Positions 34,157-45,336 of a DNA stretch of 64,000 nucleotides are shown here, piece after piece. Within the stretch, counting starts at the first letter, position 1. Each line of letters opens with the position of its first letter. Made by a program: the position numbers and the translations under genes. The DNA comes from Peronospora farinosa (Eukaryota > Oomycota > Peronosporomycetes > Peronosporales > Peronosporaceae): positions 682,001 to 746,000 of the forward strand of contig CANTFK010000994.1 in NCBI GenBank assembly GCA_947646735.1, read 5' to 3'. The notes below the pieces were generated by a model. The model was not told the DNA's origin. It searched no databases and saw only the letters and a program-made list of their open reading frames with translations.

Positions 34157-35376
34157 ATGACGGTATTTGATGGATATTATGACGATTATCAACATGCTCA
34201 GCAAGAGGCATTGGAAGCTATTGATGAATACAAACACACTTTGAATTCCGGTATGATAATAATAATAAGCAAAAAATATTCTTGGGTGTGTAAAAATATC
34301 ACTTTTTTAATATTTTTATGTGCTGTGCACCAGTTGATCGGGAACAATTGGCCGTGACTGCAAAAAATAATGTTGATGAAGTGGAACGATATGTAAGTGA
34401 CTTAAAAACGTGTTTTTACGTTAAAATGTGGGTTTAAAAATAATTGATAATAAAAAATAATAATTTGCATGTTGGGAACAGATTCGTATATTGGAAAATG
34501 AAGCCAAGACCTTGTCGTCTCTTACTGAAAAAAGAAAAATGATGGAAACAGTGTATCACTGTAAAACCAAATGGATGGGATTAAAAGCTTCATTGGAAAA
34601 GGAAATGTTGGTGGGTGATGTTCGAGGAAACAATTTGCCCATTTCGTCATCTGATGCGACGACGGTTTGTTTTCATGAGCTCATCTTTTTTTTTTAAAAA
34701 AAAAGTCAAACAAGCTACTGACATTTTTTTTTCATGGTTGTTTGATACTGTCACAGACAGAGCAATTAGAAAGCTGTGCCGAACGCATTGATAGGTTTGT
34801 ATTTGTATTTGAAAAGTCTTTTGAATTTTATGCTGGTACAGTTGGGTTCATACCTCATGTTTTTTTTCTTCTTAGAACTGGACGTCATTTAGATGATGCA
34901 CAGCGCACCCTTGCCCAGACAGAAGCGATCGGTAGGTGATAGATACTGCACGGACATTTTTATTTATCTTATTCATTCATTCACCTTCTTTTTGAATTGA
35001 ATGGTGAATGCTTTTGTAGCGGAGAACGTTTCAAACAACTTGTTACAGCAACGGAATCAATTGGAACATACTGAGCTGAATGTACGGAATGACACGAGCA
35101 CATGTATGAGGAAGTTGTGTCTGATGGCATGCAAAATTGTGTGTGTAGATCGCACAAACGCAAGATGAAACTGAGGAGGCTAAAGGCTATATTCGTTCGA
35201 TGGCATTTAAAGCGTGCACAAGTCGAATTCTCTTGTTCCTGGTGATGTTGGCGCTCGTGGCTGCCATCGTTTTGGTCTCGTACTTCAAGTGGTATCCACG
35301 CAACCAAACGGATCACTTGGGAATCTTGCCTAACTCCAACACGACCAACTCTACTACTGGCGCAGCTTCTCAGTGA
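34157..35376 (+). CDS. Vti1-type Qb-SNARE
   Basis: Seven exons were resolved: 34157-34250, 34334-34392, 34482-34664, 34757-34794, 34876-34931, 35020-35081 and 35149-35376. They give 239 aa in one frame with GT-AG introns of about 70-95 nt. The N-terminal helices (YYDDYQHAQQEALEAIDEY, VERYIRILENEAKTLSSL) match a Vti1 helical domain. The SNARE helix starts TGRHLDDAQRTLAQTEAI and ends QTQDETEEAKGYIRSMAF. A membrane anchor (ILLFLVMLALVAAIVLVSYF) follows, then a short luminal tail with NxT sites. The central zero-layer Gln lies in the LLQQRNQLEH area. Vti1 proteins act in Golgi-endosome-vacuole fusion. It converges on the MED13-like gene, whose stop is about 280 bp away. Confidence 0.88.
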
Positions 35377-35658
35377 CGATGGAAAGGTGATGAAAGCGCC
35401 ACAGCAGATAAGGATATTGAACAGCAATAAAGCGAAGCGCGTTTCTTATCTTTCTTCTCAAAAGTTCCTCGTAGAGTACAAATTTTGCTGCAAGTGCGGC
35501 CACTGCAATGAGAAGACCGCGTAGCACTTAGAACAGACGAAGACTAATTTTGAATGTGCTCTCGCTCAATCCGCAGTTGTTTATTACGCGTCAAAACATC
35601 ACCACATCAGGCCATATTCAACACTCGTTGCTGGCTGCAATTCGCCTCTAGATATGTG

Positions 35659-38600
35659 TCATCGCGTCTGCAAGGGGTCCGTTGTTAATTGGGTCTCCAA
35701 TACTTGTAATTCCCGGCTCATTTTTGAAATAGCAGCCAGGTAATGAGGTAGTGGCGATTGCCTCTCCAACGTGATCGGATGCATCGTCAAGTACGACTGG
35801 GCGTGGAAATCCCGTAAAATAGCAGTCATCATGCTTGGTGGTGCCGATTCTGTCACTTTACCGTTCTTGGGATCGTTATCTTTCTTCAGCAATGCAAGTA
35901 CTAGCGTCACTTTCAAAACCCTCGCCTCTCGCTTGTGAGCTAGTGTATGCTGCGCGTGAAGCAAGGAAGTGGACTTCCAGGCATCACTACCAGTGGAAAG
36001 TACAGCTCTACTGTTGGCACGAGCGGCAGTGTTCTCTTGAGGAGACATGACGGCGAATCCGAGGTTGTCAGAAACGTATAAAGCTGTAGACGACGGATTT
36101 TCACGCAGTTGTACCTCCTCATTCGATGCTGCATTGAGCTGCAGAAGCAATACACACGATAGAAGCGGTATAAATGCCATTGGTATCAGCTCCTTCATTC
36201 GATTGGATCGTAGCGTCTCCCATGCAGCTTTCTCGTCGTCATTTAAACACGACGCCCCAGACATGTCATTCAGCCGCGTGACTACAAGCACGCTCTTCTC
36301 ACCGAAGAGTGCAAGAAAGTGTAGCATCTTCAGCATCATCTTAAGCAAAGCGTTTTCAAGGCCACTTCCATCTTTGACAGGAATCATATATGTCTCAAGA
36401 ACTGAGCCAACTGCATCTGTGCAGCTGCATGCGATCCATTTGCGGTCCTCTGAAAGCAAGTACCCGCCATAAATGTACGGCGGCGGCTCCATCTGAACTT
36501 GCTGATTCTCAGAAAGCTTGCCTGCTCGCCAATCAGCTAGGTGGTACAGACGCTCACAAAGAAACCGAGATCGACCGGCACAACTAACCACTCCATCAGC
36601 TGGCTTCAAATTTACATTCTCACATATACGGTCGTAAAGACCAAAACAGTTTGGCATCAGCATCAATGGGCTTGGGTTCACCTCCACTTCATACAAGTCA
36701 TCCAAGTAGACCATCTCAATCGTCACACTATCTTTCCAACCACTGACCTCGGTGATATTTTCCATTCCAAACAAGCCGCTTGAAAATGCTCCTAAAGTCC
36801 ACATTTTGTGCTTCACATCGCTTCGGCGAAATGGAACCATCAAGTATACGACATTAGCAACAGCTGACCTTGAAAAAGCCTGTGTTGTTTTGGTAGCGCC
36901 CGATAATAACACAGGATTCAAAAGCTTTCCAGCCGTGCGGAAATTAGCGAAGGGGTCCAAACTACTCTCGGCGCAGTCAACAAGTAGCAGTCCATTAGAA
37001 GTATCCACGCTCACATAATGATTTCCTTCCACTTGGGCAAGATCGATGGGAGCCAAATCGCCCATATGGCACTGCGCATACATACTCCGGAAGCAGGAAA
37101 AATAAGATAGCGCGAGAGAGGCAAACCACTGTGTCGGAGACTGTGGGCAAACGATCACGTAGTCTACTGGCTTTGGTGCCGATACCGGATACAAATCACG
37201 CAATAAATATTCCGAAATGATAGCGGGTGCAACGTGATAGCTTGCCTCCAGCGTAGATACACAAAACTTTGGCACTTCCTCTACACGGACGCACTCAAGT
37301 CGTTTGTTGCCACGTGTTCTCATCGGAGCTTGAGTGTATTCCTCCAAGCTCATCCAGTGTCGGTCCCACTTGGTTTTTCTAATTTCACTTTCGTTCTTGT
37401 CTTCTTTTTTCAGAAGCAATAACAGGCTCTGCAAATAAGGCTGCACGCGATGCACTATCTCGTTCTTTTCCAACGTACTTGCTGTACTGACCTGCAAATT
37501 TGAGTGCGTGGACCACTCCTTGATTCCATCTGGTTCTTGTCGCCAAGTCACCAACGCGTCCGAAGCTGCCATTTGAATGCCTATTGAAATCTCGCTATCT
37601 CGTACATTTAACTGATCATAACTATTCCAATTCTTCACCGCCTCCTGTTGAGCACGTTCTTCAAACGCAAATTCGTCAAACTCAAGAAGAAGCCGACGCT
37701 GCTGTTCCTTCTTCTGCTGACGACCATTTTTTGGATACTGCAGTCTTGTGTACTCAGACCGCCAGCACTTGAAACGATCAGAGCACAAATGAAGACGCAG
37801 TTGGTCAGCTGTTGCACGGTTGATTGAAAGCCGGCCGACTGTTGATCGAAGTGCGGGTGGAATATACGTCTCTGCGTTAGGCAGGAACTTGACTTTTGGC
37901 GACACAATTGAGGTTAGCTTTGCCTCAATATTTAACTTGGCTTCATCATCAACATAATCTTGAAGTGCTTGTAGCAGAGGATGTGTCTTCACAGGCCGGC
38001 CGTCCAACACCTCATGTTGTTCGTTATGAGAAAGTGATTCCACAAGCGATACAGCCACACTTTGAGGTTTAACTTCATTTTTCAGCATAGTGAACGTTGG
38101 TCCAGACTTCGAGAGAGACGCTTTTGCCATGGAGTATAATTGGGCAGGGTCCAATGCAGTTCCCTTTATGCCAGTGCTGACACGTACCAAAGGCTGAGTC
38201 GTCGCACTGGGACTGGTACTATTAGGCTTGATCGGTCCAAATGTCAGCGAGAAGCCCGAGTTGTTTGCTCCCTTCACTTTGTAGCCGCTTCGCCGCCGTT
38301 TAAAACGTTTAACCCCAGTGTCTACTCGTAAGCGTAAGTCATTGTCATGTGGGAGCGTCATTTGGATAATCGGACCAACTGCATCGGGTGTATTTACATG
38401 CATGTCAGGAGACGTTGGTGCAAAGGATTCATCGTTCTCCGTCGAATCAGCACTGTCACGCTTCCGTTTTGCCTTTGCTGCTCCACCAGTTACAGCACGT
38501 CGTAGTAACTCATCTGTTTCCACGTCAGCCTCTTGGTTGTTGTCATCATCGTCCTCATCTGCATCTTCTTCGTTCTCATCCTTTTTCACTTCCTCTTCAT

Positions 38601-39570
38601 TTCCACTGCCTTCACCATTCTCCAATCTACGCTTATGTGTCCGCTTCGAGATTGTGCGAAACCACGGCGTCACATCCATGTATTTTGTCTCGGCTATTAT
38701 CCGCGGTACTAAGCCATCCTTCATGTGCCATACATCCACCATTGAGTGGTCCTTCTGCGTCGGCAAACCTACAAGCCGTTCCCAGGAACATCTCATATCT
38801 CCCACTTCCATACCTGTTTCACCATCCAATGCCAATGAGCCTTCTCTCCTCACTACATCCACTGCAACAGTCAGAATGTTGCTCAGCTCGAGCAATTTAA
38901 AGTGCAATTGGAATACTGGAATCGGAAACTCCTCTTGCAAATACACTTCCACGTGATTCAATCTCGTCAGCGACGGACAGCGGAAAATAAAATTGGCTTC
39001 GTTTGGTTCATAGAACCCTTCATCAGTGAGTATAAACTCGTCTTGAGCGAGCAATTTTCGGCTAAGAACGGATGTTAATGCAGCAAAAAACTGCTTCTGG
39101 ATTGCTGTATCAAGAGGCTTGGTAGCAGCTGTCCAGGACCCCGTCTGGGTCTCCCTGACCCCTGTAGATGGTTCAATTGGGACTCCACTCTGCATTCCAT
39201 TGACAATAAAGACCCAGAGTTCTCTAGAGCTGCTGAAGGACAGAGAAGAGGACGTAATGTCCTTTTCAACGTCTTGGAGGACACAAACAGCGTTACGCTG
39301 CTGTAGACGCTGGAAAAAAACTGCCAGAGCCGTATCATCTGTCTGTAGAGCATTAGCGTTGACTGCTTTCTTACTTGTCGTCTTCTTGCTTGGACCAGCC
39401 TCGTCTATTGGTACACAATGGCTGTACACGTGCCATTCTAAGGACTGTAAATCACACTATTATGAATTATGAGAGAATATAAGTTAATACGTTATTCCAA
39501 AATATTAATTTAAAGAGGTAACACATACGAGGGTGAAGATGCTGGTCATTAGTGGCGATACAGACGCCAT
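35659..39570 (-). CDS. Probable Mediator complex subunit 13 (MED13)
   Basis: Exon 1 (39570-39529) encodes MASVSPLMTSIFTL, and the long exon 2 (39444-35659) continues SLEWHVYSHCVPID, giving about 1275 aa across an 84-nt intron. The middle is acidic and low complexity (about residues 290-345) with a basic KRRR patch. The C-terminal half holds VDYVIVCPQSPTQWFASLAL (a PIWI/MID-like fold in MED13). The end, SYLTMHPITLERQSPLPHY, matches the typical MED13 C-terminus with its LP(x)H(Y/C) signature. MED13 tethers the Cdk8 kinase module to Mediator and holds it away from RNA polymerase II. At 1275 aa it is shorter than animal and yeast members. Identification rests on both ends, and the middle was not recognised. 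Confidence 0.65.
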
Positions 39571-40109
39571 TTGGTCCGTTTTTTGACAGTAATGCAATCT
39601 TCAGAGACACGGGACTTTATTATACAGCAGAGATGGTGAATAAACACTCGCTACGCACTGCTACAAGCCTTAGAAGGCCACGCACCGTTAATGACTTGTA
39701 TACGATCTGAAAAATAATAATATCAAGTTCAACAATGTATATTATGTGGTACACGTCAATTTCTACCACAAAACAGTCAATATGGCTACATCCAGCTTCA
39801 ACGTCATATTTAGATGCCGGTTGACAGAATGTGAGCAATTACATGGCAAAAGAGTGAGGATGAAGACAGAGCACACGAGATAAAAAGGTTTGTTTATAGA
39901 TGGAAAACCCAACTCCATGACCAAATTGCTGAGATTGTCGACTATCTTTCGTGCATTTGCCATCGTGTCCATTCGTTCATATGTTTGGCACACGATTTTT
40001 CCAGATATTCTTGTAACGTTCTTGTTTATCCTCGATCACTCTCGCTCCAGTGGGGCAATAAACATGCACTATCTTGATCTGACCTGCAGACATGTAGCAG
40101 ACGATCGAC
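39571..40109. other. Short intergenic region with possible minus-strand exons
   Basis: Between the MED13-like and prolidase genes, the minus strand has an ATG at about 40092 opening 38 codons (MSAGQIKIVHVYCPTGARVI start), an adjacent helical-looking stretch with TYERMDTMANARKIVDNLSN near 39920-39993, and a TTTTTCAG acceptor-like site near 39712. These could be exons of a small gene, but I could not join them in one frame and do not recognise them. Confidence 0.25.
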
Positions 40110-41771
40110 CTACGTCTTTTGCATGATCGCCTCAATCTCCTCAACCGTTCTAGGTACTTTGCTCATGCACTCGACGCCAGTTGCAGTCACGACAACATCC
40201 GACTCGATTCGAACACCTCCAGTGCCACGAAAACGAGATAGCATTTCCTGGTTAATAAACTTGGCAGTCACGGCGTTGGCTAGTACTGCCTGAATCTGAG
40301 CCTCAATAAAGTAACAACCAGGCTCCACGGTCAGCACCATATTCTTCGCAAGGTTGCGCACACAACGCAGTTTGGCTAGAATTTTCTTTGTAGAGCGGGT
40401 GTAGCCCACGGGAATACCACCAACGTCGTGGGTATCGAGACCCATCAAGTGGCCGAGACCATGAGGATAAAAGTATGCCGAGATTTCATAATCCATTAAC
40501 TCGTCCACCGTACCGTTCTGGAACAGGCCATACTCAAGAAGGTATTGCGTCAGCACACGGTGTGACAGCAAGTGCAAGTCAACATAGCTCACACCCGGCT
40601 TAATGGCATCCATCACGGCGTCGTGCACCTTCAGCACACCTTCGTAGACCACACGCTGGTCGGCAGAAAAGACACCATTAACAGGCCACGAGCACGTAAT
40701 GTCCGACGTGTATCCATGAAGCTCACCACCCATGTCGTTCAAGAACAAATCACCATCTTCCAGCAACTTGTCATTTGGTGCACCAGCGTGACCATAGTGA
40801 AGCGCCGACGCATTGTGACCACTGCCACAGATACATGTGTAAGCATGAAAGCGAGCACCACCATTACTATACACATAGTGCAAAAAATCACTTTCCGCGT
40901 GGAACTCCATCTTGCCCGGACAAATGTTCTTCATCACATTAATATGAGCACGTGACGACAGTTTATTCACAAACCGCAGCAACTCCAATTCCTTCTCCGT
41001 CTTGATCACTCGACACTCGACCAGTATTGGGTGCAGTGCCTCTTTATCCACTTCAAATTCGTCCATCCCTTCAAAACTCGACGTCGTCGTCGTTACCAAC
41101 CCACTGTCTGTGTTTGTACCGTGTAGCACGTACAGTTTCTTAGCCTGGATTTTCTCAGCCAATACAGCTGCAATCTCATCCACGTAAAACACGTCATCCA
41201 CCTTATAATGTGCTTTAAAATAGGCCAATGGTTTACGATCACCACACCAAAGTTCCCATTCATCACTCAGTCGTGGTACAAATAGTACAGCCTTTTGTGT
41301 CGTTAGATCCACAAGACCAGCACATCCCGGTTCACGGACTCCAAACAAGTATTGAAAAAAGCTCTCCTGATGAAAATTGTATTGAATATCCGTATCATAA
41401 CGGTCGATTTCAATGCCACCATGTAACAAAATGACTGCTGCATTCGTTTTAGCCTCGAAATGGGTCTCTAAAAATGTGTGTACCACATTTTGACGAATTT
41501 GTACGTGCATAGACAAGTCAATCGGAAAAAGCTCGTAATTGTCAGCGGGATCGACCAATGAGCGGCCGTTCTGTGTCATCAGATGTGTATGACCGTTAGC
41601 GACCCTATTCCTGGCGGTGGCTGTAGCAGCACTTGGACGACGAGAAGTATTAGTTGTAGCGTTCATAAGATTGTATGAAGAGGCACGCTTCTTTTGCAAG
41701 AGAGCGATGGATGTCATAGCGACGGTAGCTGTTGCTGCAGCCAGGAATCCATTTACGTGCTCAGAACTCAT
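40110..41771 (-). CDS. Xaa-Pro dipeptidase (prolidase, peptidase M24B)
   Basis: This single exon encodes 553 aa. The N-terminus has one membrane or signal-anchor helix (GFLAAATATVAMTSIALL) and a low-complexity linker to about residue 85; an aminopeptidase-P N-terminal domain follows. The catalytic pita-bread domain shows the two metal Asp residues in LNDMGGELHGYTSDITCSWP, the metal His in HGLGHLMGLDTHDVGG, and the two Glu ligands in LTVEPGCYF and GGVRIESDVVV. The five-residue metal set is complete. Prolidases split X-Pro dipeptides and recycle proline. The added N-terminal anchor, absent from the cytosolic animal enzyme, points to an organellar or secretory membrane location. Confidence 0.93.
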   Translation of the reverse strand: MSSEHVNGFLAAATATVAMTSIALLQKKRASSYNLMNATTNTSRRPSAATATARNRVANGHTHLMTQNGRSLVDPADNYELFPIDLSMHVQIRQNVVHTFLETHFEAKTNAAVILLHGGIEIDRYDTDIQYNFHQESFFQYLFGVREPGCAGLVDLTTQKAVLFVPRLSDEWELWCGDRKPLAYFKAHYKVDDVFYVDEIAAVLAEKIQAKKLYVLHGTNTDSGLVTTTTSSFEGMDEFEVDKEALHPILVECRVIKTEKELELLRFVNKLSSRAHINVMKNICPGKMEFHAESDFLHYVYSNGGARFHAYTCICGSGHNASALHYGHAGAPNDKLLEDGDLFLNDMGGELHGYTSDITCSWPVNGVFSADQRVVYEGVLKVHDAVMDAIKPGVSYVDLHLLSHRVLTQYLLEYGLFQNGTVDELMDYEISAYFYPHGLGHLMGLDTHDVGGIPVGYTRSTKKILAKLRCVRNLAKNMVLTVEPGCYFIEAQIQAVLANAVTAKFINQEMLSRFRGTGGVRIESDVVVTATGVECMSKVPRTVEEIEAIMQKT

Positions 41772-42094
41772 AAGGTCGTTTGGAAGAATATAATTAATTT
41801 TTAGTTTAAAATTTAAGAGTTGATCTGTAAATTGAAGAGTTAATTTGTAAATTATACGAGTTAATTTGTAGCTTTAAGATTTGGTTTGTAAACTTTAGTA
41901 GGTAAAGTTGTAGAAGGATTGATATTGCGTGCAATATTTTTGGAACGTAGTGATTTTGTCCTTCTCGATAAATATACTGGTTTAGTATAATCTATGGTCC
42001 TTATAACGATATAGTCGTTGACGACTTCAGACAAAGAGGCATTCCTTACTCATCACTCACTCAGTGTTCATTTTTCCCAACTCTTCTTCGATAG
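41772..42094. other. Intergenic region between prolidase and thiolase
   Basis: About 320 bp, AT-rich, with a degenerate repeated AGTTAATTTGTAAATT-like text at 41815-41910 (four imperfect copies). It must hold the prolidase promoter and the thiolase 3' end. No gene seen. Confidence 0.6.
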
Positions 42095-43330
42095 CTACGG
42101 CTCACGCTCAATGACTGCAGCAGCTCCCATTCCTGTGCCAATGCACATGGAAATGACTCCATAACGCTGGTTTTTTCGCTTGAGCTGATACAGCAACGTA
42201 GACATTTGGCGAGCGCCAGTGCAGCCCAACGGATGACCCAGTGCAATAGCTCCACCCTTTGGATTCACCTTCTCAATCGGAATGCCGAGCTTCTTGATGC
42301 AGTATGCTGCCTGGCTAGCAAACGCCTCGTTGATCTCAAAGACATCGATCTGATCCAGAGTCAAACCAGCCTTTTGCAGTGCTTCCGGGATAGCAACAGA
42401 TGGGCCAATGCCCATTAGAGAGGGTGGCACACCTGCCACAGCGTACGACACAAATCGGCCAAGGATCGGCAATCCCATCTTCTTGGCCACGGAGCGACGC
42501 ATAAGCAGCACGGCAGCTGCACCGTCACTTACTTGGCTCGAGTTACCAGCTGTGGTTGAGCCGCGTTCCTTGAACGCTGGTCGAAGCTTTGCTAGCTTTT
42601 CTGCTGTCGTGTCGACACGAATGCCGTCATCCCTAGAGACAATGACTGATTTCTCTGTTCCGTCCTTGTCCTTGATGATCGTCGACACGGGTGTAATCTC
42701 ATCCTTGAACCAACCATTGCTCTGAGCTGCTGCTGCCTTGGCATGTGAGAGCGCCGCCATCTCGTCCTGTTCAAGGCGTGAGATGCCGTACTTCTCGGCC
42801 ACATTTTCACTCGTGATGCCCATGGGCACGGTACAGTCCATGGCATCCTGCACAGCTCCAATACGTTCCCAGTTGACGGTTGGGACATCTTTACCAATAC
42901 TTGCAAGTGACATGCACTCAACCCCTGCAGCAATGCCAATATCATAATATCCAGCCTTAATGGCTGCTGTCACATTCGCAACAGCTTGGAGACCAGAGCT
43001 GCACTGACGATTGACAACGTGCAATGGCACCGTATGCGGGATACCGGCAGCCAACTGGGCCATACGGGCCATACCAGCACCTGCACCGGGTTGTAGTACG
43101 TTGCCTACAACAATGTCACCGACGAGCTTCGGGTCCACCTTGGCCTGATGAAGCACAGCCTGCAGCACGTGACCTAGCAACACATCGGGTGTCGTGTCTT
43201 TAAAGCCGCCACGACGGGCTTTGGTGATGGGTGTACGAAGTGCCGATACGATCACCACATCTTCTTCGAGTATTTCCGATTTGTCGAATCCATTGGACAC
43301 ATGGGAACGGATACGATCGATGCGATGCAT
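42095..43330 (-). CDS. Peroxisomal 3-ketoacyl-CoA thiolase
   Basis: This single exon encodes 411 aa. The acylated nucleophile Cys is in NRQCSSGLQAVANV, the His in GGAIALGHPLGCTG, and the second Cys in CIGTGMGAA, so the catalytic set is complete. The N-terminus MHRIDRIRSHVSNG has a PTS2-like arrangement R-I-(x)5-H-V at the same spacing as in animal peroxisomal thiolases, suggesting import into peroxisomes. The enzyme releases acetyl-CoA in the last step of beta-oxidation. Its start is separated by 425 bp from the end of tubulin C upstream. Confidence 0.93.
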   Translation of the reverse strand: MHRIDRIRSHVSNGFDKSEILEEDVVIVSALRTPITKARRGGFKDTTPDVLLGHVLQAVLHQAKVDPKLVGDIVVGNVLQPGAGAGMARMAQLAAGIPHTVPLHVVNRQCSSGLQAVANVTAAIKAGYYDIGIAAGVECMSLASIGKDVPTVNWERIGAVQDAMDCTVPMGITSENVAEKYGISRLEQDEMAALSHAKAAAAQSNGWFKDEITPVSTIIKDKDGTEKSVIVSRDDGIRVDTTAEKLAKLRPAFKERGSTTAGNSSQVSDGAAAVLLMRRSVAKKMGLPILGRFVSYAVAGVPPSLMGIGPSVAIPEALQKAGLTLDQIDVFEINEAFASQAAYCIKKLGIPIEKVNPKGGAIALGHPLGCTGARQMSTLLYQLKRKNQRYGVISMCIGTGMGAAAVIEREP

Positions 43331-43755
43331 AACGAAGAGAGGAGGGGACGGCTATAAAGGAAGTGCTTTAAATTAAAAATGAGATAAAACCACGTCTAAA
43401 TCAACCGGAATGTGGTTTTACGAGGATTTAAGCTGAGTATACAGTATGTATGGATTAATTAATTACAGCAATACATAGCTGTTGGAAAAGGCAAATGGGC
43501 CGAGTATATGAATAATAAAGAGAAGCAGCAATACTTGCAAGTAAAATGTAATGGAATCAAAGCTTGTGGCTTCTGACATTTTGATGTAGCAACATGCAGC
43601 ATTGGTGTCCGGCCCTCATCTTTTCCTTCAAATTTCGTTTCCTGTTGATCGTTTGTAGCTTCAATAGGTAGCCACTGACTGACCAGCAAGTGGAAAAGCA
43701 GTATCGTTGCGTTGCAACTCTAAGAGACCGGTAGTGGTCTTGAATGGTCAAGTAC
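43331..43755. other. Intergenic region between thiolase and tubulin C
   Basis: About 425 bp. It holds the thiolase promoter side and the 3' flank of tubulin C, including AATAAT/AATAAA-type text near 43510. No gene recognised. Confidence 0.6.
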
Positions 43756-45111
43756 TTAATACTCTTCACCAAACTCCTCGTCGTCGCCTTCGGCAGTCTC
43801 AGCTGACACTTCTTCGTAATCCTTCTCCAGAGCAGCAAGGTCTTCGCGAGCCTCCGAGAACTCGCCTTCCTCCATGCCCTCACCCACATACCAGTGCACG
43901 AACGCACGCTTGGCGTACATTAGGTCGAACTTGTGGTCGATGCGGGAAAACACCTCAGCAATGGCGCTCGTGTTCGAGATCATGCACACGGCACGTTGCA
44001 CGCGCGCGAGGTCACCACCTGGCACCACCGACGGCGGCTGGTAGTTGATGCCGCACTTGAAGCCTGTCGGACACCAGTCCACGAACTGAATGGTGCGCTT
44101 CGTCTTGATCGTGGCCACGGCAGCGTTCACGTCCTTAGGAACAACATCACCTCGGTACATAAGACACGTAGCCATGTACTTGCCATGACGCGGGTCGCAC
44201 TTGGCCATCATAGAGGTCGGCTCAAAGGCGCTGTTAGTGATCTCAGCAACCGAAAGCTGCTCGTGGAAAGCCTTTTCAGCAGAAATCACTGGAGCGTATG
44301 AGCTGAGCATGAAGTGGATACGCGGGTACGGCACCAAGTTAGTCTGGAACTCATTAATGTCAACGTTCAATGATCCATCGAAGCGAAGCGACGTAGTCAA
44401 TGATGAAATTACTTGGGCAATCAGCCGGTTTAAGTTGTTGTAAGTCGGACGTTCAATGTCCAGCGAACGACGACAAATGTCGTAGATAGCTTCATTGTCC
44501 AGCATAATAGCCACGTCCGTGTGCTCCAGCAACGAATGCGTAGACAGCACCGAGTTGTACGGCTCTACCACAGCTGAAGACACTAGAGGCGACGGGTAAA
44601 TTGTAAAGCCCAATTTGCTCTTACGGCCATAGTCAACTGACAGACGCTCAAGTAGCAACGAGCCAAGACCGGAACCAGTACCTCCACCTACAGCATTAAA
44701 CACCATAAAGCCCTGAAGACCAGTACAAGCATCTGCAAGCTTGCGGACACGGTCAAGCACGACATCCACGTATTCTTTTCCAATAGTATAGTGACCTCGT
44801 GCGTAATTGTTTGCAGCATCTTCTTTCCCCGAAATGATCTGCTCTGGATGATACAATTGACGGTATGTACCGGTACGTACTTCGTCACAGACTGTGGCTT
44901 CTAAATCCACAAAAACAGCACGTGGAACGTGTTTCCCTGATCCTGTTTCTGAGAAAAAGGTCGAAAACGAATCATCGCCACTACCAATGGACTTATCACT
45001 GGGCATAGTACCATCTGGTTGAATCCCATGTTCAAGACAATAGAGTTCCCAACAGGCGTTACCTGTCTGAATACCTCCTTGACCCAAGTGAATGGAAATG
45101 ATCTCACGCAT
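43756..45111 (-). CDS. Alpha-tubulin, copy C
   Basis: This intronless gene encodes 451 aa with the same landmarks as copies A and B (GGGTGSG, the catalytic Glu in VDINEFQTN, and an EEFGEEY tail). Unlike A and B, it keeps the acetylatable lysine at position 40 ([14 protein letters not shown]), has EATVCDEV where A and B have EPTVCDEV, and carries QTGNAC near the start. Synonymous sites differ widely from A and B in the 5' half, so it is an older paralogue outside the A/B homogenised pair. The start lies 225 bp from the divergent GMC oxidoreductase gene, so the two may share regulatory DNA. Confidence 0.97.
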   Translation of the reverse strand: MREIISIHLGQGGIQTGNACWELYCLEHGIQPDGTMPSDKSIGSGDDSFSTFFSETGSGKHVPRAVFVDLEATVCDEVRTGTYRQLYHPEQIISGKEDAANNYARGHYTIGKEYVDVVLDRVRKLADACTGLQGFMVFNAVGGGTGSGLGSLLLERLSVDYGRKSKLGFTIYPSPLVSSAVVEPYNSVLSTHSLLEHTDVAIMLDNEAIYDICRRSLDIERPTYNNLNRLIAQVISSLTTSLRFDGSLNVDINEFQTNLVPYPRIHFMLSSYAPVISAEKAFHEQLSVAEITNSAFEPTSMMAKCDPRHGKYMATCLMYRGDVVPKDVNAAVATIKTKRTIQFVDWCPTGFKCGINYQPPSVVPGGDLARVQRAVCMISNTSAIAEVFSRIDHKFDLMYAKRAFVHWYVGEGMEEGEFSEAREDLAALEKDYEEVSAETAEGDDEEFGEEY

Positions 45112-45336
45112 GATGATAAGGGGATCTCGTTGACGTGTCCTAGAGTGACTTGGATAATGAATACGAGGAGATCGTGTGACGATATGTGTACTTTCAGTGG
45201 CAGTAAGGTACTACCTGGTAAACAGCATACTGAAGAGGTAATACCGATAGGTTTTTCGATAGGTTTATGATGTACAATACACGAGGATTTTGACATGCAG
45301 AAGGTCGGCTGATTAAGATGCACCTGACGCACGACA

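Noticed and set aside
38318..38956. 212-codon plus-strand frame rich in Ser
   Set aside because: It is antisense to the acidic low-complexity part of the MED13-like gene, whose GAA/GAT codons read as Ser/Phe on the other strand.
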